Source: Enterobacter ludwigii
GTDB lineage: Bacteria; Pseudomonadota; Gammaproteobacteria; Enterobacterales; Enterobacteriaceae
Direction of reading: 5' to 3'
DNA: 64,000 nucleotides
NCBI GenBank assembly: GCA_900068845.1
Contig: CEFQ01000008.1
Location: forward strand, 393,358 to 457,357
Positions 10,296-17,847 of the stretch are shown piece after piece. Position 1 is the first letter of the stretch; each line of letters opens with the position of its first letter. The notes under the pieces were generated by a model. That model made no database searches, was not told where the DNA came from, and saw nothing but the letters and a program-made list of their open reading frames with translations. The position numbers and the translations under genes were made by a program.

Positions 10296-10312
10296 ACATA
10301 CGACGCGTATGT
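10296..10312. promoter_or_regulatory. TetR-type operator 1 (perfect palindrome)
   Basis: ACATACG-ACG-CGTATGT is a perfect inverted repeat between the divergent ridA-like gene (start 10236) and tetR (start 10366). Its form is typical of TetR-family operators. A second related site lies 30 bases away centre to centre, about three helix turns. Confidence 0.8.
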
Positions 10313-10325
10313 ATTACTATGGATA

Positions 10326-10342
10326 ACATACACGGCGTATGT
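10326..10342. promoter_or_regulatory. TetR-type operator 2 (perfect palindrome)
   Basis: ACATAC-ACGGC-GTATGT shares its outer six bases on each side with operator 1. It lies 24 bases before the TetR start codon, so it is suited to autorepression. Confidence 0.8.
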
Positions 10343-10365
10343 CAACACTATTTCGAGAGGGCAAT

Positions 10366-10974
10366 ATGGCAGTCAGACGGCGAGCGCAACAGGTAGAAGA
10401 GACGCGTGGCAAACTTATCGAAGCGGCACGACGGGCTTTTGCGGAAAAAGGCTATAGCGCTGCATCAATGGATGACTTAACCGCAGAAGTCGGTCTAACC
10501 CGTGGTGCGCTTTATCATAATTTTGGCGACAAAAAAGGCTTATTGCAGGCAGTTATCGACCAAATCGATGCAGAAATACTCAGCCAGATGCGTGCTGCCG
10601 GGCAACAATTTACCTCGAGATGGCATGCATTCCTCGCCGAAGCTATTACCTATATTGAGATGTCGCTTGAGCCAGAAGTACAACGCATCATGCTGCTGGA
10701 TGGCCCGGCGGTGTTAGGCGATCCCTCGCAATGGCCGAATCAAAGTGCATGCTTGCGCACTACCGCAGATATGCTGGCGCTGCTGATTGAAGAAGGGACA
10801 GTAAAAGCGGTCGATACGGAAGCAGCGGCGCAACTGGTCAACGGCGCCGCACTGAATGCGGCGCTATGGATAGCGGCCTCAAATGAGCCGGTCGCGGCTT
10901 TGCCGCGTGCCGTGGACGCTTTCCGTCTGCTGATGTCCGGGTTGCTGGTTAACCCGGAAGCGGCTGGGCATTAA
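10366..10974 (+). CDS. TetR/AcrR family transcriptional regulator
   Basis: 202-residue repressor. The N-terminal helix-turn-helix, about residues 10-60, reads TRGKLIEAARRAFAEKG, ASMDDLTAEVGLTRGALYHNFGDKKGL, a textbook TetR pattern. The C-terminal ligand domain (MLLDGPAVLGDPSQW, LLMSGLLVNP) resembles the TetR_C domain found in many multidrug and stress regulators. The ATG at 10366 is chosen because GAGAGGG lies just upstream and an earlier in-frame ATG at 10339 falls inside operator 2. The 3' end overlaps the convergent LysR gene by 26 bases. The likely target is the divergent ridA-like gene, plus itself. Confidence 0.92.
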   Translation: MAVRRRAQQVEETRGKLIEAARRAFAEKGYSAASMDDLTAEVGLTRGALYHNFGDKKGLLQAVIDQIDAEILSQMRAAGQQFTSRWHAFLAEAITYIEMSLEPEVQRIMLLDGPAVLGDPSQWPNQSACLRTTADMLALLIEEGTVKAVDTEAAAQLVNGAALNAALWIAASNEPVAALPRAVDAFRLLMSGLLVNPEAAGH

Positions 10975-11866
10975 GCTCGCGCACATAATCCAGAAACGCC
11001 TGCAGCGGCGCCGGGGTTAATCGACGATGGTTGTAATAGAGCCACAGGCCGGAAAAGCTGTGCCACCATTCCGGCAAAATCGGTTGTAGTCTGCCATCAC
11101 TCAGCGCCGGTTTGAGCCAATCCTCGAACAGATACACCACGCCGCACCCAGCAATCGCTGCTTCCACCGTGAGATCCATCGCCCCACCGATACTACAAAT
11201 CAGCGGCCCTTTCGGTTGCAAGCGCACAGTGTCCTCGCCGCAGGTGAATTCCCACTCGGCGATCACGCCCGTCGCATAGCGTCCGTGCAAGCAGCGATGC
11301 TGAATCAGGTCGCGCGGATGTTGCGGCGAGCCGAATGTCGCCAGATAAGCGGGTGCAGCCGCCAAAGCAAAGCGCTGGGTGCGCGGGCCAATTGGCAGCG
11401 CGACCATGTCCTGCTCCAGATGATCGTCGTAACGAATGCCAGCATCACAGCTGTCGCGGAACACATCCTGCACATTGCTTTCCGCCACCACTTCCAGCTG
11501 GATATCCGGATAGCGTTGCAGAAATCCCGGCACTATCGCCGGTAACACGATGCGCGCCGCACTGACCGGCACATTCAAACGTAAGGTGCCACCCGGCGTA
11601 TCCCGGAAATTATTCAATGCATCAAGTGCCGCATCCACTTCGTTCATCGCCGGCAGCAGACGCGACATCAGCGCCCTGCCGGCTTCCGTTAACGCCACTG
11701 TTCGCGTGGTGCGGTTAAAAAGTCGCACGCCAAGCTGCTCTTCAGCCCGCCGTACCGCATCACTCAAGCGTGACGGATTGCTACCGGTCATGCGCGCTGC
11801 CTCACGAAAGCCTCCGGCTTTTGCCACCGCGACTACCGCGTGTAGCAGAGCTATATCTACTGCCAT
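10949..11866 (-). CDS. LysR family transcriptional regulator
   Basis: 305 residues. The N-terminal winged helix-turn-helix (AVAKAGGFREAARMTGSNPSRLSDAVRRAEEQLGVRLFNRTTRTVALTEAG region, residues 10-60) is standard LysR. The C-terminal substrate-binding domain follows (VNVPVSAARIVLPAIVP, DAGIRYDD). It is divergent from the aldo/keto reductase at 11964 with a 97-base gap and is the obvious candidate to regulate it. Its 3' end overlaps the convergent tetR gene by 26 bases. The effector is unknown. Confidence 0.92.
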   Translation of the reverse strand: MAVDIALLHAVVAVAKAGGFREAARMTGSNPSRLSDAVRRAEEQLGVRLFNRTTRTVALTEAGRALMSRLLPAMNEVDAALDALNNFRDTPGGTLRLNVPVSAARIVLPAIVPGFLQRYPDIQLEVVAESNVQDVFRDSCDAGIRYDDHLEQDMVALPIGPRTQRFALAAAPAYLATFGSPQHPRDLIQHRCLHGRYATGVIAEWEFTCGEDTVRLQPKGPLICSIGGAMDLTVEAAIAGCGVVYLFEDWLKPALSDGRLQPILPEWWHSFSGLWLYYNHRRLTPAPLQAFLDYVRELNAQPLPG

Positions 11867-11963
11867 TGTTCGTCATCTCGCACAATGTGTCCCGATTTGC
11901 ACGGATAGTTGCACAGCTGTTTGGCGATTACAATCTAACCACACACTGATGAAGGAGTTTCCC

Positions 11964-12827
11964 ATGTCTTATCCAGCATTGACTTACACGCTTGGCGATC
12001 GCCAGGTGGCTCGTCTTGGTTACGGTGCCATGCAGCTTGCAGGTCCCGGTGTATTTGGTCCGCCAAAAGATGAAGCTCGCGCTTTGCAGGTGCTGCGTGA
12101 TGCTGTCGCAGCAGGCGTAAACCATATTGATACCAGCGATTTTTATGGCCCGCACATCACCAATCAGCTGATTAAACACGCGCTGTATCCTTACGCAGAG
12201 GATCTGGTGATCGTCAGCAAAGTGGGCGCACGTCGTGACGAAAAAGGGGGCTGGAAGCCCGCGTTTACCCCGGAGGCGCTGACGCAGGCGGTGGAAGATA
12301 ACCTGCGTAATCTGGGACTTGAAGTGATGGAAGTCGTGAATCTGCGTTCAATGTTAGACGTATATGGACCGAAAGAAGGATCGCTGGAGCCGCAGGTTGA
12401 AGCGATGATCAAGTTGAAAGAGCGCGGTCTGATTCGTCACATTGGTCTGAGCAACGTTACCGCCAAACAGGTAGCCGAAGCACAAGCCATGACAACTATC
12501 GCCTGCGTGCAAAACCTGTACAATCTGGCCAATCGGCAGGATGAGGCGCTGCTCGACCAACTGGCAGCACAAGGCATTCCCTACGTGCCGTTCTTTCCGC
12601 TCGGTGGGTTTTCACCGCTGCAATCAGATCAGTTGAGCGACGTGGCGAAGGAACTCAGCGCGACGCCGTTACAGGTAGCGCTGGCCTGGCTGCTGCAGCG
12701 TTCGCCCAACATTCTGCTGATTCCGGGGACTTCATCGCCAGAGCACCTGAAGCAGAACCTTGCAAGCGCTGAAGTGAAACTTACGCCTGAAATCGTGCAA
12801 CGGTTAAATAGCATCGCTCAACCCTAA
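11964..12827 (+). CDS. Aldo/keto reductase, YdbC (PdxI)-like
   Basis: 287-residue NADPH-dependent oxidoreductase of the AKR superfamily. The sequence follows E. coli YdbC very closely: RLGYGAMQLAGPGVFGPP, then NHIDTSDFYGPH with the catalytic Asp/Tyr, then FFPLGGFSPLQS and QVALAWLLQRSPN. E. coli YdbC has been described as a pyridoxal reductase (PdxI), so a vitamin B6 role is plausible by homology. The start is clear, with GAAGGAG 7 bases before the ATG. The gene is divergent from a LysR regulator and convergent with a PLP-domain MocR regulator. A REP-like hairpin sits in the 3' gap. Confidence 0.9.
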   Translation: MSYPALTYTLGDRQVARLGYGAMQLAGPGVFGPPKDEARALQVLRDAVAAGVNHIDTSDFYGPHITNQLIKHALYPYAEDLVIVSKVGARRDEKGGWKPAFTPEALTQAVEDNLRNLGLEVMEVVNLRSMLDVYGPKEGSLEPQVEAMIKLKERGLIRHIGLSNVTAKQVAEAQAMTTIACVQNLYNLANRQDEALLDQLAAQGIPYVPFFPLGGFSPLQSDQLSDVAKELSATPLQVALAWLLQRSPNILLIPGTSSPEHLKQNLASAEVKLTPEIVQRLNSIAQP

Positions 12828-12835
12828 GCGCAGGC

Positions 12836-12855
12836 GGTCGCCAGGCATGGCGACC
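12836..12855. repeat. REP-like hairpin (family B, GGTCGCC type) between convergent genes
   Basis: GGTCGCC-N6-GGCGACC lies in the 33-base gap between the aldo/keto reductase and the MocR gene. The same stem recurs at 26432-26490 and 35073-35152. It has no T-run, so it is better described as a REP-type palindrome than a classic terminator. Confidence 0.6.
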
Positions 12856-12860
12856 ACCTC

Positions 12861-14345
12861 TTAAATGATCCTCATCTCCGCCAAACACCCTTTCAGCGTA
12901 CCAAACGCATCCTGACACTGCTTTTCATCGACACAGGCAAAACCCAGCAGCAATCCGCGCCGTTCTTGCGGATGCATATAATATTGCGATAGCGGCCGCA
13001 CCTTCACGCCGCGCCTCAGCGCCAACGCGGCCACCGCCACATCATCACAGCCAGCAGGCAAATTCATCACTAAATGCAATCCTGCCTCGTGATTGGCTAA
13101 TGGCAAAAAAGCGTTTCCGAGGTAGCGTTCAATCAGGCTGATCATAAAGCGCCGCCGCTGGCTGTAGAGCTTACGCATCCGGCGAATGTGCGACATGTAA
13201 TGCCCTTTCTGAATGAACTCTGCCAGCGCACGCTGCACCAGCAGATGACCGCCGCGATACAGTTCCGCAGCCGCCACGCGCAGCGGTTGCGCCAGGGCTT
13301 TTGGCACCACCAAATAACCGAGGCGTAAAGCGGGATAAAGTGTCTTGCTGAAGGTGCCCATATAAATCACCGGCGCATCCGGTTCAAATCCTTGCAGTGA
13401 AGGGAACGGCTGACCAGAAAAACGAAATTCGCTGTCGTAATCGTCTTCCACTAGCCAGGTTTTATGCTTGCGCGCCAGATCAAGAAGTTGTTTGCGGCGT
13501 TCTAGACTAAGATGTACGCCGAGAGGATATTGGTGTGACGGTGTCACGAAAATCATTTTCGGCGCACGACTGCGCGGCGGTAAATCAGGGATCAATCCCT
13601 GCTCATCCACTGAAATCGCGTTGATTTTCAGACCATTAATGCGCAATAAATTTCGCGTCCCCCAATAACCAGGCTCTTCGATCCACACCTGATCGCCCGG
13701 ATCGCACAACACGCGTGAAACCAAATCGACCGCCTGATGAACGCCTTCGGTGATGATGATTTGATCGGCATCGGCGCGCACCGAGCGCGCCACGCTGAGG
13801 TACTCCGCTAACGCTGCACGAAGCTGCGCACAGCCGCCGTTGCTGCTGTAAATCAGCCGTTCAATATCCGGCTCGCGATTCAAACGCGCCTGAATTTGGC
13901 TGAACAACTTATGTGGAAACTGCGTGACATCGGGCGCGCCTGGCACGAATGCGCCCCACTGATACGGCGACGCGTTCGCATGACCGAGCAAAGACGCACC
14001 GCGTTTAGATAAGGCAGCCGGTTTTGCCACCAGCGGTGCCATTTCCGGGCCATTACGTGGCGTGGTGAGCGAGCCTTCGGGAAGATTTTCGGCGATCCAT
14101 GTGCCGCTTCCAGTACGCGCTGTAACGTAACCCTGCGCGATCAAATGTTCATACACGTTCAATACCGTATTGCGTGACACCGACAACTCGCGTGCTAAAT
14201 CGCGCGTGGCGGGCAATCGGGTGGCGCGCGGAAAAATCCCGTCCGCGATAGCCCTTTGCATACAGCTCAGCAAACGCTGCTGCAAAGTCCCTTCCTGCAT
14301 AAATTGCAGACGTTCTAATACATGATCGGCGTACAAACTTCGCAA
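12861..14345 (-). CDS. MocR/GabR-type regulator (GntR winged helix fused to aminotransferase-like domain)
   Basis: 494-residue PLP-dependent transcription factor. The GntR-type DNA-binding domain covers about residues 10-80 (LPATRDLARELSVSRNTVLNVYEHLIAQGYV). The fold-type-I aminotransferase-like domain follows from about 120. VIYMGTFSKTLYPALRLGYLV holds the PLP-binding lysine and VEDDYDSEFRF the conserved aspartate. It is divergent from gabT-gabP with a 109-base gap containing a long inverted repeat, so it most likely senses GABA-PLP and controls those genes as GabR does. A PdxR-like vitamin B6 role is the alternative, since a PdxI-like gene is its convergent neighbour. Confidence 0.92.
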   Translation of the reverse strand: MRSLYADHVLERLQFMQEGTLQQRLLSCMQRAIADGIFPRATRLPATRDLARELSVSRNTVLNVYEHLIAQGYVTARTGSGTWIAENLPEGSLTTPRNGPEMAPLVAKPAALSKRGASLLGHANASPYQWGAFVPGAPDVTQFPHKLFSQIQARLNREPDIERLIYSSNGGCAQLRAALAEYLSVARSVRADADQIIITEGVHQAVDLVSRVLCDPGDQVWIEEPGYWGTRNLLRINGLKINAISVDEQGLIPDLPPRSRAPKMIFVTPSHQYPLGVHLSLERRKQLLDLARKHKTWLVEDDYDSEFRFSGQPFPSLQGFEPDAPVIYMGTFSKTLYPALRLGYLVVPKALAQPLRVAAAELYRGGHLLVQRALAEFIQKGHYMSHIRRMRKLYSQRRRFMISLIERYLGNAFLPLANHEAGLHLVMNLPAGCDDVAVAALALRRGVKVRPLSQYYMHPQERRGLLLGFACVDEKQCQDAFGTLKGCLAEMRII

Positions 14346-14402
14346 TTGGCTCCCTCCTTTTTACTGAAAGTGGCTCTGGCATCATAACTCAGCTCGGGCA
14401 TA

Positions 14403-14440
14403 AATAAGCGTGTTTGTCGTGATTTGTAAAGACGCTTATT
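14403..14440. promoter_or_regulatory. Inverted repeat in the regulator-gabT gap, candidate MocR/GabR operator
   Basis: AATAAGCGT at 14403-14411 is matched by its exact reverse complement at 14432-14440, 20 bases apart. It ends 14 bases before the gabT start codon. Position and symmetry suit regulator binding; no published consensus was matched. Confidence 0.55.
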
Positions 14441-14454
14441 GCTAAGGAATGATT

Positions 14455-15717
14455 ATGGAAGGTAAAAACAGCCAGTTGCAGCAACGTAAAGATGACGCCC
14501 TGCCACGCGGCACCGGCAATCTGTGTCAGTGGTATGTGGATCACGCTGAGAACGCAACGCTGCGCGATGTTGAAGGTAACAGTTGGATCGATTTCGCTGG
14601 CGGTATCGCGGTGCTGAACACCGGTCATCGCCATCCGCGTATCGTGCAGGCAATGACTGAACAGTTAGCGAAATTTACCCATACCGCATTTCAGGTTACG
14701 CCTTATGAAAGCTATGTGGCGCTGGCCGAACGCCTTAATCGCATCGTGCCCATTGCCGGCAAAGTGAAAACCGCGTTCTTCTCCACCGGCGCTGAAGCAG
14801 TAGAAAATGCCGTGAAAGTGGCACGAGCCGCTACGCGTCGTCACGGCATCATCACCTTCGGCAATGCTTTTCATGGTCGTACCTTCATGACCATGGCAAT
14901 GACCGGCAAAGTGGCACCCTATAAACGCGATTTCGGGCCCATGCCCGCGTCGGTATGGCATGCGCGCTATCCTAATAGCGTCACGGGCATCAGCATCGAT
15001 GATGCGCTGGCAAGCTTGCAGGACATCTTCACGCAGGACATCGCACCGCAGGATGTTGCCGCTATCGTGCTGGAGCCGATTCAGGGTGAAGGCGGATTCC
15101 ACGTTGCGCCCCCAGAGTTCATGAACCGTCTGCGTGCGCTGGCCGATGAACACGGCATTCTGCTGATTGCCGACGAAGTACAAACCGGCTTTGCCCGCAC
15201 CGGCAAGTTGTTTGCGATGGATCACTATGCGGTGAAACCGGATCTTATCACCATGGCGAAAAGCCTCGCGGGCGGCATGCCCTTATCGGCAGTCAGCGGC
15301 CGCGCCGACATTATGGATGCGCCAGGTCCTGGCGGCTTGGGCGGTACTTACGCCGGTAACCCGTTGGCGATTGCCTCGGCGCACGCGGTACTTGACGTGA
15401 TCGCCGACGAGAAGCTGTGTGAACGGTCTGAGCAGCTGGGCGCACAGTTGACGGCGTTCCTGCACAGCGCGCGCGCTCAGTGTTCATCCATCACCGATAT
15501 TCGTGGTCTTGGCTCAATGATTGCGGTGGAGTTTGCCAGCCCGCAAATGGCGCAAACCATCCAGCAGCAGGCGATGGCGCTTGGGCTGCTGCTGCTCACC
15601 TGCGGGCCACAAGGCAACGTCATCCGCTTCCTCTATCCGCTCACCATTCCTGATGCGCAGTTCGGCCAGGCGCTGGATATCCTCAGTAGCGTGCTGCGTC
15701 AACACGTCGATTCGTAG
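14455..15717 (+). CDS. gabT: 4-aminobutyrate--2-oxoglutarate transaminase
   Basis: Class III PLP aminotransferase converting GABA to succinate semialdehyde, 420 residues. The Schiff-base lysine is Lys269 in LITMAKSLAGGMPLS. The cofactor aspartate is in LLIADEVQTGFARTG. It matches E. coli GabT over its length (WIDFAGGIAVLNTGHRHP, GPGGLGGTYAGNPLA). The ATG at 14455 is chosen over the one at 14449 because AAGGA ends directly before 14449, leaving no spacing, but lies 6 bases before 14455. A GABA permease follows 102 bases on. No gabD is adjacent. Confidence 0.94.
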   Translation: MEGKNSQLQQRKDDALPRGTGNLCQWYVDHAENATLRDVEGNSWIDFAGGIAVLNTGHRHPRIVQAMTEQLAKFTHTAFQVTPYESYVALAERLNRIVPIAGKVKTAFFSTGAEAVENAVKVARAATRRHGIITFGNAFHGRTFMTMAMTGKVAPYKRDFGPMPASVWHARYPNSVTGISIDDALASLQDIFTQDIAPQDVAAIVLEPIQGEGGFHVAPPEFMNRLRALADEHGILLIADEVQTGFARTGKLFAMDHYAVKPDLITMAKSLAGGMPLSAVSGRADIMDAPGPGGLGGTYAGNPLAIASAHAVLDVIADEKLCERSEQLGAQLTAFLHSARAQCSSITDIRGLGSMIAVEFASPQMAQTIQQQAMALGLLLLTCGPQGNVIRFLYPLTIPDAQFGQALDILSSVLRQHVDS

Positions 15718-15819
15718 GCTTTTGCCAATCTACCCAGCTCGTACCACGGGCTGGGCTTCTCACCTGTTGTAACCCGGCTGCGCCTCGCGCTGCCTGAGAG
15801 ACGCTTTGGAGAAATATTG

Positions 15820-17211
15820 ATGAGTTCACAGAAAGCCGATGTCCTGGCGCAAGGCCTGAAGCCGCGCCATGTGCGGATGTTATCGATTGGTGGCGTTATC
15901 GGTGCCGGATTGTTTGTCGGCTCAGGTCATGCGATCGCCGAAGCCGGTCCTGCGGTGCTACTGGCCTACATTGCTGCCGGCGCGCTGGTCGTATTGATTA
16001 TGCGCATGTTAGCGGAAATGGCGGTGGCATCGCCCGATTCTGGATCCTTCTCGACGTATGCCGATAAATCGCTTGGTCGTTGGGCTGGATTCACCATCGG
16101 CTGGCTTTACTGGTGGTTTTGGGTGCTGGTGATCCCGCTGGAAGCGAACGCCGCGGGCACCATTTTGCACTCGTGGTTTCCGCAAGTCGCCGTCTGGGAA
16201 TACACGCTGGCAATCACCACGTTCCTCACCATTAGCAACCTGTTTAGTGTGAAGAACTACGGCGAGTTTGAATTCTGGTTCGCGCTATTAAAGGTGGTCG
16301 CGATTGTGGCGTTTCTCTGCGCGGGCAGTCTGGCAATATTTGGTTTGATGCCGGGCAGCAGCACCCAAGGCATTTCACATCTGTATGATAAAGGCTTTAT
16401 GCCAAATGGCATCAGCGCGGTGCTGGCTGCGATCCTCACCACCATGTTCTCGTTTATGGGTACAGAGATCGTCACCATTGCCGCTGCGGAATCACGCGAG
16501 CCGAAGAAACAAATCACGCAGGCCACTAACTCGGTGATCTGGCGCATCGCGCTGTTCTATCTGCTGTCGATTTTCATCGTGGTAGCACTGGTGCCGTGGA
16601 ATACCCCGTCGCTGATGAAAGCGGGTTCTTACCAAACGGCGATGCAGATGATGAACGTGCCGTACGCGAAGCAGATTGTTGATGTGGTGGTATTAATTGC
16701 GGTGTGTAGCTGTCTCAACTCGGCACTTTATACCGCATCACGCATGATGTATTCGCTGTCACGTCGTGAGGATGCACCGGCCATCGCGTCGCGCACCACG
16801 CGCAGCGGCACGCCGTGGGTGGCGGTATTGCTTTCAACGGCGGCGGCCTTCCTCGCGGTAATCGCCAACTATCTGGCGCCAAGCGCGGTGTTTGAGTTTC
16901 TGCTGGCGAGTTCCGGTGCGATTGCGTTGCTGGTGTATCTGGTGATCGCCGCATCCCATTTGGTGCTGCGCAAGAAGCGCGAAGCGCGCGGCGAAACCCT
17001 CAGCTATCGCATGTGGCTGTTCCCGGGTCTGACATGGGTGACGATGGTGTTCATTGTTGGCGTGTTAATTGCCATGCTGTTTAACCAACAACACCGCCCA
17101 GAGATTATCGCCACCGGCCTGTTAACGCTGGCTGTGGTTGCCGCCAGCCGCATTGTGCAACGCAAACGCGTCGCGCGTAAAAACGAGCAGATGGTGGCGT
17201 TACGTTCGTAG
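15820..17211 (+). CDS. gabP: GABA permease (amino acid/polyamine/organocation family)
   Basis: 463-residue inner-membrane proton symporter with 12 predicted membrane segments. It opens with LKPRHVRMLSIGGVIGAGLFVGSGHAIAEAGP, the conserved unwound helix-1 motif of amino acid permeases. FSFMGTEIVTIAAAESREP is the helix-6 motif typical of GabP/CycA-like transporters. The ATG at 15820 has GGAG 8 bases upstream; a TTG directly before it is less likely. It sits downstream of gabT, and the pair would import and transaminate GABA. Substrate choice within this family rests on context. Confidence 0.9.
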   Translation: MSSQKADVLAQGLKPRHVRMLSIGGVIGAGLFVGSGHAIAEAGPAVLLAYIAAGALVVLIMRMLAEMAVASPDSGSFSTYADKSLGRWAGFTIGWLYWWFWVLVIPLEANAAGTILHSWFPQVAVWEYTLAITTFLTISNLFSVKNYGEFEFWFALLKVVAIVAFLCAGSLAIFGLMPGSSTQGISHLYDKGFMPNGISAVLAAILTTMFSFMGTEIVTIAAAESREPKKQITQATNSVIWRIALFYLLSIFIVVALVPWNTPSLMKAGSYQTAMQMMNVPYAKQIVDVVVLIAVCSCLNSALYTASRMMYSLSRREDAPAIASRTTRSGTPWVAVLLSTAAAFLAVIANYLAPSAVFEFLLASSGAIALLVYLVIAASHLVLRKKREARGETLSYRMWLFPGLTWVTMVFIVGVLIAMLFNQQHRPEIIATGLLTLAVVAASRIVQRKRVARKNEQMVALRS

Positions 17212-17243
17212 CAGATGCATTCCGGGCAAGGATGCCGCGGAAC

Positions 17244-17570
17244 TTAATCGTACTGTACGTCGATGCTGATCGCCTCTTCCAGCACGTTAAGGTTAATGGC
17301 ACATTTGCGCCACACCGGCAGACCGTTGGTCATATTGTTATCCACGAAGTATTGCTGAAACGCTTTCAGCGCCTCCGAGAGATCGCCAATGGCGCGCGCA
17401 TCGGGTTCAAACCAATCCGGTTCACCGTTTTCATCGATGTAATCGAACTGAAACTGCCCGCCATCATCGTCCGCAAACAATTCGGCCTGGACGATCAATT
17501 CCCGCGCACCTTCTGGCCCACAGCTAAAGATAATCTGGCCGATACGGCGATAAAGGTCTTCGTATTGCAT
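17244..17570 (-). CDS. YezG-like (DUF600) immunity protein
   Basis: 108-residue acidic protein, MQYEDLYRRIGQIIFS at the N-terminus and FQFDYIDENGEPDWFEPDARAIGD in the middle. This matches the pattern of the YezG/DUF600 immunity family, in which members neutralise secreted polymorphic toxins. No toxin, Rhs or contact-dependent inhibition gene is visible next to it, so it would be an orphan immunity gene if the family call is right. The ATG at 17570 has GAGGA 11 bases upstream. It is convergent with gabP; a 59-bp tandem repeat array begins 31 bases upstream of its start. Family assignment is from memory of the pattern and moderate. Confidence 0.62.
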   Translation of the reverse strand: MQYEDLYRRIGQIIFSCGPEGARELIVQAELFADDDGGQFQFDYIDENGEPDWFEPDARAIGDLSEALKAFQQYFVDNNMTNGLPVWRKCAINLNVLEEAISIDVQYD

Positions 17571-17600
17571 AGGTGTTGGGTTCCTCAATTAAATAAATGA

Positions 17601-17787
17601 CGCGCAATAATTTGCGCAGCCACAAGATGAATGCACATTCCCTTAACGGCGCGATTCATCGCGCAATAATTTGCGCCGCTACAAGATGCATGCACGTTCC
17701 CGTGGCGGCACGATTCATCGCGCAATAAATTGCGCCGCTACAAGATGAATGCACGTTCCCGTAGCGGCGCGATTCATCGCGCAATGA
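17601..17787. repeat. 59-bp tandem repeat array, 3.2 units, built from REP-like palindromes
   Basis: Units begin CGCGCAATAA at 17601, 17660 and 17719, and CGCGCAATGA at 17778, an exact 59-base period. Each unit contains an AT-cored arm (CGCGCAATAATTTGCGC), a constant segment (CAAGATGAATGCACGTTCC with few changes) and a GCGGCGCGATTCAT arm. Arms of neighbouring units pair into hairpins. Single copies of the same palindrome family occur at 19220, 43739 and 50846. It lies between the divergently oriented yezG-like gene and digH. It is not a CRISPR: the repeat is continuous with no unique spacers. Confidence 0.88.
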
Positions 17788-17847
17788 ATGACACGAATAT
17801 TGACTTTAGTTCGCATGATAAGAGAATGAGGCTCTTCGAACAGAAAG

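Noticed and set aside
17601-17787. Possible CRISPR array
   Set aside because: The 59-base units follow each other without unique spacers, and no cas genes are present. It is a tandem repeat.
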